From Streptomyces sp. 6-11-2 (GTDB taxonomy: Bacteria; Actinomycetota; Actinomycetes; Streptomycetales; Streptomycetaceae), in NCBI RefSeq assembly GCF_006540305.1, contig NZ_BJOR01000001.1:1240001-1304000 (forward strand): a stretch of DNA of 64,000 bases. Reading direction: 5' to 3'. The translations under genes and the position numbers were made by a program. Below, piece after piece: positions 26,377 to 36,057 of this stretch (within the stretch, counting starts at the first letter, position 1; each line of letters begins with the position of its first letter). The notes beneath the pieces were generated by a model, which was not told where the DNA came from, ran no database searches, and worked only from the letters and a program-made list of their open reading frames with translations.

Positions 26377-26739
26377 TCAGCCGCGCTTGTCGCGGTTGAG
26401 GTAGTTGTAGACGGTGAAGCGGCTGACGCCCAGCGCGCTCGCCACGGTCTCCACCCCGTGCCGGACGGAGAAGGCTCCGCGCGCCTCGAGCACCCGCACG
26501 ACCTCCTGCTTGGCCTTGCGGTCCAGGTCCGCGAGCGGCATGCCCTGCTTGCGCTCCATGGCGGCCAGGATGTGGTCCAGCGAGTCGGCGAGCTGCGGCA
26601 GGCGTACGGCGACGGCGACGGCACCCTCCCAGGAGAGCACGACATCGTCGGGGCCCGCCTCGTCCGGCGGGAGCATCCGGCCGCCGATCGCGTCGACCAG
26701 CGGCTTCAGGGCCGCGATGAAGGGCTCCTCCCCGATCAC
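26377..26739 (-). CDS. HTH regulator-like protein in the purine cluster
   Basis: 120 residues; the GTG overlaps the upstream stop (GTGA). The N-terminal region has a small α/β pattern ('FIAALKPLVDAIGGRM... VVLSWEGAVAVAVRLPQLADSLDHILA'). The C-terminus 'EVVRVLEARGAFSVRHGVETVASALGVSRFTVYNYLNRDKRG' is a helix-turn-helix of the DauR/YheO C-terminal kind. The natural inference is that it regulates the adjacent urate operon, perhaps through the TCAACA-N3-TGTTGA site. It is transcribed in the same direction, ending 121 bases before the uraD start. Confidence 0.75.
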   Translation of the reverse strand: MIGEEPFIAALKPLVDAIGGRMLPPDEAGPDDVVLSWEGAVAVAVRLPQLADSLDHILAAMERKQGMPLADLDRKAKQEVVRVLEARGAFSVRHGVETVASALGVSRFTVYNYLNRDKRG

Positions 26740-26993
26740 CTCCCGTCCTCCCCGATCACGGTGACCTGAAGGGAGATCCGGGTGGCGCCGGCCCGGAGGG
26801 TCCTGCGCAACAGGGCGTCCACGGCGTCCAGGACGGCGTCGGTACCCCCCTCGGCCGTGTTGCCGAACGGGCCGACGTCCACGGCGTCCAGTTCGGCGGC
26901 CTCGACGACCTCCCGCGCCACCACCGCGTGCGCGGGGGCCTCGTCCAGGTCGAAGGGTTCGGTCGTGAACTCCACTCTCAATCGCACGCGCAC
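26736..26993 (-). CDS. MTH1187/thiamine-binding-like small protein
   Basis: 85 residues from GTG. The pattern 'RLRVEFTTEPFDL... VDVGPFGNTAEGGTDAVLDAVDALLRRTLRAGATRISLQVTV' (β-α-β-β-α-β) resembles the MTH1187/YkoF family of ferredoxin-like proteins that bind thiamine-like ligands. It is coupled by a 4-base overlap to the HTH gene, so it may provide ligand sensing in trans. Family assignment is by eye only. Confidence 0.55.
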   Translation of the reverse strand: MRVRLRVEFTTEPFDLDEAPAHAVVAREVVEAAELDAVDVGPFGNTAEGGTDAVLDAVDALLRRTLRAGATRISLQVTVIGEDGR

Positions 26994-27061
26994 AACCTAA
27001 CGCGCGGGCCGCTTTCCGGGCAGTCCCGGCGACCGGGATCCACACGGGAGCCCGCACCCTC

Positions 27062-27127
27062 TTGACAAGCCACGACACCCCCCGGCAGTCTTCCATTACG
27101 CAGAAACCAAATTCCGCAATACGGAAT
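27062..27127 (+). promoter_or_regulatory. hyi promoter with ATTCCG-N5-CGGAAT operator
   Basis: TTGACA at 27062-27067, an 18-base spacer and CAGTCT at 27086-27091 form a plausible promoter. The perfect palindrome ATTCCGCAATACGGAAT at 27111-27127 lies about 20 bases downstream of the -10. A near-identical box sits in the same place relative to the gcl promoter. IclR-family allantoin regulators (AllR) are known to control gcl/hyi/glxR genes in Streptomyces; calling this an AllR box is inference. Confidence 0.65.
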
Positions 27128-27157
27128 ACGGCGACAACGGAAGGGAGCGCGGCCCTG

Positions 27158-27997
27158 ATGGGATTCGCAGACCAGCGCTTCAACGTCAACCTGTCGATCC
27201 TCTTCACGGAACTCCCGCTCCTGGAGCGGCCGGCGGCCGCCGCCGCGGCCGGCTTCACCGCGGTCGAACTGTGGTGGCCGTGGATCGACTCCCCCACCCC
27301 GGAGCGTTCCGAGACCGATGCCCTGAAGAAGGCGATCGAGGACGCGGGCGTACAGCTCACCGGCCTGAACTTCTACGCGGGCAGGCTCCCGGGCCCCGAC
27401 CGCGGCGCACTGTCCGTCCCCGGTGAGGAGGCGGAGAGGTTCCGCGCCAACATCGACGTGGCCGCGGACCTGGCCCGGTCCCTCGGCTGCACGGCCCTCA
27501 ACGCGCTGTACGGCAACCGGGTCGAGGGCGTGGACCCGGCCGAGCAGGACGCGCTCGCGCTGGACAACCTGGTCCTCGCGGCCCGGGCCGCCGACCGGAT
27601 CGGCGCGATCCTGCTGATCGAGGCGCTGAACAAGCCGGAGTCGCCGCTGTACCCGCTGGTGAGCGCGCCCGCCGCCGTCGAAGTGGTGGACAAGGTGAAC
27701 GCGGCGTCGGGCCTCGGCAACGCCAGGTTCCTGATGGACCTGTACCACCTGTCCATGAACGGCGAGGACCTGCCGTCGGTGATCGAGCGGTACGCCGCGC
27801 GGACCGGCCACGTCCAGATCGCCGACAACCCCGGCCGCGGCGCGCCCGGCACGGGCTCGCTCCCGCTGGAGGACCTCCTCGACCAGCTGGGGAAGGCCGG
27901 CTACGACGGCTGGGTCGGCCTGGAGTACAAGCCGGGCGACAGGCCGAGCGCCGAGGCCTTCGCGTGGCTGCCGGCCGAGGCCCGAGCGGCCCGCTGA
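27158..27997 (+). CDS. hyi: Hydroxypyruvate isomerase
   Basis: 279 residues; the ATG follows AAGGGAG by 11-12 bases. TIM-barrel isomerase with 'NLSILFTELPLLERPAAAAAAGFTAVELWWPW' at the start, 'LNALYGNRVEGVDP' near 112, the metal ligand Glu in 'LLIEALNKPES' near 150, 'FLMDLYHLSMNGEDL' near 190 and 'VGLEYKPGD' near 255. It interconverts hydroxypyruvate and tartronate semialdehyde. It stands first in a hyi-glxR operon that complements gcl, located 4 kb away. Confidence 0.92.
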   Translation: MGFADQRFNVNLSILFTELPLLERPAAAAAAGFTAVELWWPWIDSPTPERSETDALKKAIEDAGVQLTGLNFYAGRLPGPDRGALSVPGEEAERFRANIDVAADLARSLGCTALNALYGNRVEGVDPAEQDALALDNLVLAARAADRIGAILLIEALNKPESPLYPLVSAPAAVEVVDKVNAASGLGNARFLMDLYHLSMNGEDLPSVIERYAARTGHVQIADNPGRGAPGTGSLPLEDLLDQLGKAGYDGWVGLEYKPGDRPSAEAFAWLPAEARAAR

Positions 27998-28063
27998 CCA
28001 GCCCGGGCACCTTCCAGGGCCCCGACTCCCAGACGCAGCACAGAAGTGAGAGAGGCACCCGCA

Positions 28064-28957
28064 ATGACCACCACCCTTCCCAAGGTTGCCTGGATCGGCC
28101 TCGGCATCATGGGCTCCCCCATGTCCGAGAACCTGATCAAGGCGGGCTACCCCGTCACCGGCTACACGCTGGAGCAGGCGAAGCTGGACCGGCTGGCCGC
28201 CGCGGGCGGCACCACGGCGGGCTCGATCGCCGAGGCGGTCCGGGACGCCGACGTGATCGTCACGATGGTGCCCGCGTCGCCGCAGGTCGAGGCCATCGCC
28301 TACGGCCCGGACGGCATCCTGGAGAACGCGCGCTCCGGCGCGCTGCTGATCGACATGTCCTCGATCACCCCGCAGACCTCGATCGACCTGGCCGCCGCCG
28401 CCAAGAACAAGGGCATCCGGGTCCTGGACGCCCCCGTCTCCGGCGGTGAGGCGGGCGCCGTCGAGGCGGTGCTGTCGATCATGGTCGGCGGCGAGCAGGC
28501 CGACTTCGACACGGCCAAGCCGCTCTTCGAGTCGCTGGGCAAGACGATCGTGCTGTGCGGCCCGCACGGCTCCGGCCAGACCGTGAAGGCCGCCAACCAG
28601 CTGATCGTCGCCGTGAACATCCAGGCGTGCGCCGAGGCCGTGGTCTTCCTGGAGAAGTCGGGCGTGGACCTGAAGGCGGCGCTGGACGTCCTGGGCGGCG
28701 GCCTGGCCGGCTCGACCGTGCTGACGCGGAAGAAGGACAACTTCCTCCAGCGGGACTTCAAGCCGGGCTTCCGTATCGAACTGCACCACAAGGACATGGG
28801 CATCGTGACGGACGCGGCCCGCGCCGTCGGCGCCGCCCTGCCCGTCGGCGCGGTGGTCGCCCAGCTGGTGGCCTCCCTGCGCGCGCAGGGCGACGGCGGC
28901 CTGGACCACTCGGCCCTGCTGCGGGCCGTGGAGCGCCTGTCCGGCGCCCAGGTCTGA
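28064..28957 (+). CDS. glxR: 2-hydroxy-3-oxopropionate (tartronate semialdehyde) reductase
   Basis: 297 residues. The start at 'MTTTLPKVAWIGLGIMGSPMSENL' has an AGAGAGG site. β-hydroxyacid dehydrogenase motifs: Rossmann GLGIMG near 11, 'DAPVSGGEAGA' near 123 and the catalytic lysine in 'GSGQTVKAANQLI' near 173. It reduces tartronate semialdehyde to glycerate with NAD(P)H. It follows hyi by 66 bases, and a very strong hairpin ends the operon. Confidence 0.93.
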   Translation: MTTTLPKVAWIGLGIMGSPMSENLIKAGYPVTGYTLEQAKLDRLAAAGGTTAGSIAEAVRDADVIVTMVPASPQVEAIAYGPDGILENARSGALLIDMSSITPQTSIDLAAAAKNKGIRVLDAPVSGGEAGAVEAVLSIMVGGEQADFDTAKPLFESLGKTIVLCGPHGSGQTVKAANQLIVAVNIQACAEAVVFLEKSGVDLKAALDVLGGGLAGSTVLTRKKDNFLQRDFKPGFRIELHHKDMGIVTDAARAVGAALPVGAVVAQLVASLRAQGDGGLDHSALLRAVERLSGAQV

Positions 28958-28970
28958 CGGACCCCAGACC

Positions 28971-29030
28971 TCCGGACGGCGCCGCCGCCGACACCAGTCA
29001 TGTCGCGCCCAGGCGGCGGCGCCGTCCGGA
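28971..29030. terminator. Very strong hairpin terminator after glxR
   Basis: Perfect 19-base arms (28971-28989 and 29012-29030) with a 22-base loop. It separates the hyi-glxR operon from the catalase promoter, which begins 14 bases later. Confidence 0.85.
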
Positions 29031-29043
29031 TCCACCCCCCTTG

Positions 29044-29126
29044 TTCAACAAACTGTTGACGCGCCGATCACACCGATCCTAGGCTCCACGCAAGCGGAAA
29101 CTCCACGAAGCGGAAGTACGTTTCCG
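29044..29126 (+). promoter_or_regulatory. Catalase promoter with TCAACA-N3-TGTTGA operator and CGGAA repeats
   Basis: TTGACG (29056-29061), an 18-base spacer and TAGGCT (29080-29085). The 19 bases 29044-29062 are identical to the urate-operon promoter element at 26329-26347. Downstream, a second inverted repeat CGGAA-N6-TTCCG (29111-29126) and two further CGGAA copies lie in the leader. Confidence 0.7.
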
Positions 29127-29152
29127 TTGTCCCTCTGCACGGAAGGTCCCTG

Positions 29153-30616
29153 ATGTCGAAGCGCGTCCTCACGACCGAGTCCGGCGCCCCGGTCGCCGAC
29201 AACCAGAACTCCGCCTCCGCCGGCATCGGCGGCCCCCTCCTCCTCCAGGACCAGCACCTGCTGGAGAAGCTGGCGCGCTTCAACCGCGAGCGCATCCCGG
29301 AGCGCGTGGTGCACGCCCGCGGCTCCGGCGCCCACGGCCACTTCGAGGTGACCGACGACGTCACAGGTTGGACTCACGCCGATTTCCTGAGCGCGGTCGG
29401 CAAGCGCACCGAGGTGTTCGCGCGCTTCTCCACGGTGGCGGACTCCCTCGGCGGCGCGGACGCGGTGCGCGACCCGCGCGGCTTCGCGGTGAAGTTCTAC
29501 ACCGAGGAGGGCAACTACGACCTCGTCGGCAACAACACGCCGGTGTTCTTCGTCAAGGACCCGGTGAAGTTCCCCGACTTCATCCACTCGCAGAAGCGCG
29601 ACCCGTTCACGGGCCGTCAGGAGCCGGACAGCGTCTGGGACTTCTGGGCGCACTCCCCCGAGGCCACGCACCAGGTGACCTGGCTGATGGGCGACCGCGG
29701 CATCCCTGCCTCGTACCGCCACATGAACGGCTACGGCTCGCACACCTACCAGTGGACGAACGCCGACGGCGAGGCCTTCTTCGTCAAGTACCACTTCAAG
29801 ACCGACCAGGGCATCCGCTGCCTGTCCACCGAGCAGGCCCAGGAGATCGCCGGCACGGACCCGGCCTCCCACCAGACGGACCTGCTCCAGGCGATCGAGC
29901 GCGGGGTGCGCCCGTCCTGGACGCTGTACGTCCAGATCATGCCGGCGGCCGAGGCGGCCGACTACCGCTTCAACCCCTTCGACGTGACCAAGGTCTGGCC
30001 GCACAGGGACCACCCGCTGCGACGGGTGGGCCGACTGGTCCTGGACCGCAACCCGGACAACGTGTTCGCCGAGGTCGAGCAGGCCGCGTTCTCCCCGAAC
30101 AACTTCGTACCGGGCATCGGCCCGTCGCCGGACAAGATGCTCCAGGGGCGGCTGTTCGCCTACGCCGACGCCCACCGCTACCGCCTGGGCGTCAACCACA
30201 CCCAGCTCGCGGTGAACGCGCCGAAGGCCGTGCCCGGCGGCGCGGACAACTACGGCCGTGACGGCCTCATGGCGTCCAACTCCCAGGGCCGGTACGCCAA
30301 GAACTACGAGCCGAACTCCTACGACGGCCCCGTCGAGACCGGCCGTCCGCTGTCGGCCCCGCTGGCGGTGACGGGCCACACGGGCACCCACGCGGCGCCC
30401 CCGCACACCAAGGACGACGACTTCTTCCAGGCCGGCGAGCTGTACCGGCTGATGTCCGAGGAGGAGAAGCGGCGTCTGGTCGCGAACATCGCCGGCGGCC
30501 TCTCGCAGGTCTCCCGCGACGACGTGATCAAGAAGAACCTCGCGCACTTCCACGCCGCCGACCCGGACTACGGCAGGCGCGTGGAGGAGGCGGTACGCGC
30601 CCTGCGCGAGGACTGA
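29153..30616 (+). CDS. katA: Monofunctional haem catalase
   Basis: 487 residues. Catalase signature: the distal His H54 in 'RVVHARG', N127 in 'GNNTPVFF', and the proximal haem-ligand Tyr near 337 in '[14 protein letters not shown]'. The length fits small-subunit (clade 3) catalases. It breaks down H2O2. Its promoter element is shared with the uricase operon, which suggests it handles peroxide from urate oxidation rather than, or as well as, general oxidative stress. The gene stands alone. Confidence 0.95.
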   Translation: MSKRVLTTESGAPVADNQNSASAGIGGPLLLQDQHLLEKLARFNRERIPERVVHARGSGAHGHFEVTDDVTGWTHADFLSAVGKRTEVFARFSTVADSLGGADAVRDPRGFAVKFYTEEGNYDLVGNNTPVFFVKDPVKFPDFIHSQKRDPFTGRQEPDSVWDFWAHSPEATHQVTWLMGDRGIPASYRHMNGYGSHTYQWTNADGEAFFVKYHFKTDQGIRCLSTEQAQEIAGTDPASHQTDLLQAIERGVRPSWTLYVQIMPAAEAADYRFNPFDVTKVWPHRDHPLRRVGRLVLDRNPDNVFAEVEQAAFSPNNFVPGIGPSPDKMLQGRLFAYADAHRYRLGVNHTQLAVNAPKAVPGGADNYGRDGLMASNSQGRYAKNYEPNSYDGPVETGRPLSAPLAVTGHTGTHAAPPHTKDDDFFQAGELYRLMSEEEKRRLVANIAGGLSQVSRDDVIKKNLAHFHAADPDYGRRVEEAVRALRED

Positions 30617-31067
30617 CACCAAGAGCCGCGTACGGGGTCCGCCGGGAGGTCATGCCCCGGGCCCCGTACGCGCACGGCCCGCCCGGGCCGTCGGGCGACC
30701 CGGATGAGGGGTGGCCGTCCGACGGCCGTGCGGGCGCGTGGACCGCGGCGGCGTGCGAGCCAGTGCGGTGGTGAAGGCGACGGAGCGTTCTCCCGACCGG
30801 AGGGAGGACGTCCCGGAGCCGTCGCACCCGCCGCGGTCCCGGCCACCCGCCTCGCGCAGAACGGTCCTGCCGCGAGGCCCCTGATCCCGTCCGGCGGCGC
30901 GAATGTCCTGTCGCGCCCAGTCTCGCGCCGTCGGACGGCAACCAAGCGGACCGCAGGAGGAGCGCCGGACCCGGGTCCGGCGCTCCTCGTCGTCCACCCG
31001 GTCCCGGTGTCCCCGGAGTGCGGACCGGGGGCCGGCGCAGCAGGCTGAGGGTCAGGAGGCTGAGGAC
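30617..31067. other. Intergenic interval after catalase
   Basis: No gene is supported in these 451 bases. The notable content is the 32-base perfect palindrome at 30957-30988, entered separately, and an AGGAGG ribosome site at 31053 for the next gene. Confidence 0.6.
30957..30988. terminator. 32-base perfect palindrome, probable terminator
   Basis: The arms 30957-30972 and 30973-30988 are fully complementary with no spacer. It ends about 80 bases before the next start. It may terminate catalase transcripts or insulate the next promoter. Confidence 0.5.
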
Positions 31068-31304
31068 ATGGACAACCCCACGAAGCATCCGCACATCGTG
31101 GTGCACGCACCGGCCCTGGACGGCTCCCGGCGGGTGACCGAGGGCGACGTGACCCTCGGACTCGCGTCCCACCTGGACGACGTGGTCGAAATCCTCCGAC
31201 TGGCCGACCTGGACCGCGTGGAGGTGGAGGAAAGCGACCTCATCGAATGGCAGGGCGGCGGCCCCGAAACCTGGCCGGGCCTGCCGGAACACGACGACAC
31301 CTGA
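31068..31304 (+). CDS. Small conserved-looking hypothetical protein (78 aa)
   Basis: The ATG lies behind AGGAGG. The sequence 'HPHIVVHAPALDGSRRVTEGDVTLGLASHLDDVVEILRLADLDRVEVEESDLIEWQGGGPETW' has a regular β-β-α-β pattern and resembles a family of ~70-80 residue proteins that are frequent in Streptomyces. Acidic, no membrane span, cytoplasmic. Function unknown. Confidence 0.75.
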   Translation: MDNPTKHPHIVVHAPALDGSRRVTEGDVTLGLASHLDDVVEILRLADLDRVEVEESDLIEWQGGGPETWPGLPEHDDT

Positions 31305-31459
31305 ACGTACGGAGCAGCCGGGCCGCCGCATGGCGGAGGGAGGGTGCGGCCGGGGTGTCTACCGCAGGGGGCGTACCGCGGGTACGGCATGCTCAAATCA
31401 TGCTCTGAAGTAGGGGCGGCAGGTATCGAGCAGCCCCGGGTGCGGGCACATTCTCCTCG

Positions 31460-31494
31460 ACGGGGCCCGCCGGCACGGGGGCGGCGGGCCCCGT
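31460..31494. terminator. Hairpin terminator
   Basis: Perfect 13-base arms (31460-31472 and 31482-31494) lie between the 78-aa gene and the TIGR04222-like gene. Confidence 0.75.
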
Positions 31495-31515
31495 GTTCCG
31501 GCCGCTGGGGGTCCC

Positions 31516-32097
31516 ATGGACAGTGACGCAACGAACCGGCTCGCGCCGCACGAGATCGCGTTCCTACGGGGCGGCCGCCGCGCCGCCGCCACGGTCGCCG
31601 TGCTCGCTCTGCAGGCGCGGGGCGCCATCGGCCCCGGACGCGGCGGCACGATGCGCACCACGGGGCCGGCCCACGGCGCGGGGACGGATCTCCCCGCCCT
31701 CCCGCAGCTGACGAAGACCGTGCACGCCGCCCTCTACCGCCCCGCGGGCATGCGGCAGTTACTGGACCGGGAACCCGTCGCGCTCGCACTGATCGACCTG
31801 CGCTTCGAACTCACCGTCGCCGGGCTGCTGCGCGTCTTCCCGCCCGGACGCACCCGGGCCGGCCGGCGAACCCTGAGGGACCTGCGGGACCGGCATCCGC
31901 TGCCCGCGACCGGAAGGGGCCTGTCGTTCGACGACCGGCTGCTGGCCGTGGCCCTGTACGGGGACCGGGCGCTGACCCGGCTCGTGCCGCGCTTCGCGCG
32001 GGAGGCGGGACTTCTCGGGCGGGGCGGGACGACCGAGCGGGAGCTGCCGCAGTCCTGGGGCGGCGGCTCGGGCGGCTTCAGCTGCGGTTCCGTGTGA
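31516..32097 (+). CDS. TIGR04222-like soluble protein with a TTA (bldA) codon
   Basis: 193 residues. The opening 'LAPHEIAFLRGGRRAAATVAVLALQARGAI' and the Gly-rich Cys-containing end 'GGGSGGFSCGSV' match the TIGR04222 membrane-protein family of actinomycetes. The N-terminal membrane part usual in that family is absent, so this is a soluble or shortened form. Codon 82 (31759-31761) is TTA, the rare leucine codon read by the bldA tRNA, so translation should rise during aerial growth and antibiotic production. No catalytic motif is seen. Confidence 0.65.
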   Translation: MDSDATNRLAPHEIAFLRGGRRAAATVAVLALQARGAIGPGRGGTMRTTGPAHGAGTDLPALPQLTKTVHAALYRPAGMRQLLDREPVALALIDLRFELTVAGLLRVFPPGRTRAGRRTLRDLRDRHPLPATGRGLSFDDRLLAVALYGDRALTRLVPRFAREAGLLGRGGTTERELPQSWGGGSGGFSCGSV

Positions 32098-32135
32098 CGG
32101 TGCCGGCGAGGTACGTCGGAACAGCATGAACATGA

Positions 32136-32172
32136 GAAGGGGACGGCCCCCTGCGGGCGGGCCGTCCCCTTC
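32136..32172. terminator. Bidirectional hairpin terminator
   Basis: Perfect 14-base arms (32136-32149 and 32159-32172) lie between convergent genes, immediately after the gcl stop region. Confidence 0.85.
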
Positions 32173-32188
32173 GATCGGTGTCCGTGCC

Positions 32189-33973
<1,785 letters not shown>

Positions 33974-34042
33974 CGAGTTCTCCTGCTTCGGCTGTCTTCG
34001 GCTGTCGGATTCGCACGCCCGTCGCGCCCCGCGGTTGTGGCT

Positions 34043-34111
34043 ATTCCGTATAGCGGAAACTACTTTCTACTATCTGGAAGCAATGTAAGTGCGGCCCGCA
34101 AAGGGCGTCAA
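34043..34111 (-). promoter_or_regulatory. gcl promoter with TTTCCG-N5-CGGAAT operator
   Basis: On the minus strand TTGACG (34111-34106), a 17-base spacer and TTACAT (34088-34083). The box TTTCCGCTATACGGAAT (34059-34043) sits about 25 bases downstream of the -10, inside the start of the transcript. It matches the hyi box at 15 of 17 bases and at nearly the same offset. This supports a common repressor, probably AllR-like. Confidence 0.7.
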
Positions 34112-34302
34112 GAGTGGGCAAGGGGCGGCCTCGGGCGGCGGAAACTCCGGACGGGCGGCGGTTCGGCGGAGACTCACGGGACGCGCGCCCGGCAGGCCGG
34201 GGCGCCCGCAGGACCGCGCCACCCAGGGCGACGATGGCACTCACGGGTGACGGTGACGCTCAGCGCGCCGATCGGGCCGGGTGTGACGTTCGGGACGGCT
34301 GT

Positions 34303-35058
34303 TTATGCGCGACCCGGACCTGACTGAGCGGAGTCGGTCGAGGTTGTCCCGGGTTTGGTGTGGAGGACCGCGCGGGCCTGCTCGGCGGCGCGGGTGATGC
34401 TTTCGCTGATGAAGTCGAGAAAGCGGGCGATGTTCTCCAGGCGGGCGGCGGCGGGGGTGCGGGGGCCGAGGACGGCGACGCCTTGACGTGCGGTCTCGAC
34501 GAGCTGGTCGTTGGACCGGGCGCTGGCGATCGTCGCCTGGTAGAAGAGTTCGTCGTCGACGATGTAGCGGTCGCGGCGGCGTTCGTCGCGTTCCCGGCGG
34601 ACGAGGCTCTGACTCTCCAGGAAGGCGATCGCCTTGGAGATGGACGCCGGGCTGACCTGGAGGCGCTGAGCGAGCTGGGACGCGGTGAGGCTGCCCGCGT
34701 CCGTGGTGAACAAGCAGGTCAGCACGCGGGCCGTCATCCTGGGCAGGCCCGAGGCCATGAGGACGGTGGTGAGTGTCTCCTCGTACTCGGCCACGGCCCC
34801 GGCGTCGCGCCCGTGCGACTGGGGGACCGACTCCGCCCCGCGGGAGGGGGCGGGCCCGCGCCGGCGAGCACGGTGTTCGGTGGCGCGGTGGGCCAGGTCG
34901 GCGCGATAGGCGGTGGGGCCGCCGTTGCGCATCACCTCGCGCGTGACCGTCGAGGTCGGACGGCCGAGGCGGCGGGCGATCTCCGCGTAGGGGAGGCTGT
35001 CGGCCAGCCCCAGCGCGATCTGCTGGCGCTCCTGCTGGGTGAGCCTGCCTCCCGGCAT
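34303..35058 (-). CDS. Two-HTH transcriptional regulator (HTH_38 + MarR-like)
   Basis: 251 residues; the ATG follows AAGGAG. The N-terminal ~55 residues ('LTQQERQQIALGLADSLPYAEIARRLGRPTSTVTREVMRNGG') are an HTH_38 domain like the N-terminus of IS30-type transposases. A MarR/GbsR-type winged helix follows ('VLTCLFTTDAGSLTASQLAQRLQVSPASISKAIAFLESQSLVRRERDERRRDRYIVDD'). There is no transposase catalytic domain, so this is a regulator with two DNA-reading heads. It is divergent from the DUF4097 gene across a repeat-rich region that it probably binds. Confidence 0.85.
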   Translation of the reverse strand: MPGGRLTQQERQQIALGLADSLPYAEIARRLGRPTSTVTREVMRNGGPTAYRADLAHRATEHRARRRGPAPSRGAESVPQSHGRDAGAVAEYEETLTTVLMASGLPRMTARVLTCLFTTDAGSLTASQLAQRLQVSPASISKAIAFLESQSLVRRERDERRRDRYIVDDELFYQATIASARSNDQLVETARQGVAVLGPRTPAAARLENIARFLDFISESITRAAEQARAVLHTKPGTTSTDSAQSGPGRA

Positions 35059-35292
35059 CGCGGTCTCCTTGGTGATCCTTCGTGGTGGTCCCACCTCCAC
35101 CCTAGCGTTCACTCATCACCCATTGCAATGATCGGAGCAGTCGTCGTTGCGTTACCGATGAGCCCGTTGCAACACTTTTCCGGCATCTACCTGCACCGAT
35201 GCTCATCCTATGCAACGAGCGTGTTGATGGTTTCTGGAAAGCAACGTAGCGTTTCTGGCATCGGAAACAACGAGCGAGCACGGGAGAGCATG
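35059..35292. promoter_or_regulatory. Divergent regulatory region with repeated CGTTGC/GCAACG elements
   Basis: The interval is AT-richer than its surroundings and holds CATTGCAATG (near 35122-35131), three CGTTGC copies or extensions (near 35148, 35164 as GTTGCAAC, and GCAACG near 35213), and a further GCAACG near 35241 followed by GTAGCGTTTC. It looks like a multi-site operator for the adjacent two-HTH regulator. A GGGAG site serves the plus-strand gene. Confidence 0.5.
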
Positions 35293-35958
35293 ATGCAGAA
35301 GTTCGACAGCCCCGCCCCGATCTCCGCCGTCCTGGACATCCCCGCCGGACGCGTCCAGTTCATCGCCGCCGACCGCGCCGACACCACCGTCGAGGTCCTG
35401 CCCGCCAACCCTTCCAAGAAGCGCGACGTCCAGACCGCCGAGCAGACCACCGTCGCCTACGCCGACGGCGTCCTGCGGATCCGGACCGCCGAGCCCAAGA
35501 ACCAGCTCTTCGGCCCCTCCGGATCCCTGGAGGTCACCGTCCAGTTGCCCGCCGGCTCCCGCGTCGAGGTCAAGGCCGCCGGCTCCGAGCTCCGCGGCGT
35601 CGGCCGCCTCGGCGACGTCGCCTTCGAGGGGGCGTACCGTCAGATCAAGATCGACGAGGCCGCGAGCGTCCGTCTCACCGCGATCGACGGCGACGTCGAG
35701 GTCGGCCGGCTGGGCGGCCCCGCGGAGATCAGCACCGCGAGGGGCGACATCCGGATCACCGAGGCCGTGCGCGGCACGGTTGTGCTCCGCACCCAGTCCG
35801 GCGACATCTCGGTCGCCGCCGGCGGCGGCGTCTCGGCCACCCTGGACGCCGGCACCGGTCACGGCCGTGTCAGCAACACCCTCAAGAACGACGGCAGCGC
35901 CGAACTCGACATCCGCGCCACCACCTCCCACGGCGACATCACCGCCCGCAGCCTGTGA
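35293..35958 (+). CDS. DUF4097-family β-helix protein
   Basis: 221 residues from the second of two adjacent ATGs, which has better spacing to GGGAG. The sequence is a regular series of short β-strands ('VDIPAGRVQFIA', 'GSLEVTVQLPAGSRVEVKAAGSELRG', 'AASVRLTAIDGDVEVGRLGGPAEISTARGDIRITEAVRG'), the pattern of DUF4097 adhesin-like right-handed β-helices. There is no signal peptide or membrane span, so it is cytoplasmic. Such proteins are often paired with dedicated regulators, as here, and are induced by cell-envelope stress. Function unknown. Confidence 0.82.
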   Translation: MQKFDSPAPISAVLDIPAGRVQFIAADRADTTVEVLPANPSKKRDVQTAEQTTVAYADGVLRIRTAEPKNQLFGPSGSLEVTVQLPAGSRVEVKAAGSELRGVGRLGDVAFEGAYRQIKIDEAASVRLTAIDGDVEVGRLGGPAEISTARGDIRITEAVRGTVVLRTQSGDISVAAGGGVSATLDAGTGHGRVSNTLKNDGSAELDIRATTSHGDITARSL

Positions 35959-36010
35959 AGGGAGCAGAGCCAGGACCGTCCGGACCGTACCCGCGGCCGG
36001 TGAACCGCAC

Positions 36011-36051
36011 GGCCGGCGTCCCGCGCACCACAGGTGCCCGGGACGCCGGCC
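36011..36051. terminator. Bidirectional hairpin terminator
   Basis: Perfect 13-base arms (36011-36023 and 36039-36051) lie between the convergent DUF4097 and acyl-CoA synthetase genes. Confidence 0.8.
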
Positions 36052-36057
36052 ATCCGC

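Noticed and set aside
26978..29035. 685-codon open frame antisense to hyi and glxR
   Set aside because: It spans two clear plus-strand enzymes and a terminator; a GC shadow.
34303..35058. IS30-family transposase
   Set aside because: Only the N-terminal HTH resembles the transposase; a MarR-type winged helix replaces the catalytic domain and no inverted terminal repeats are seen.
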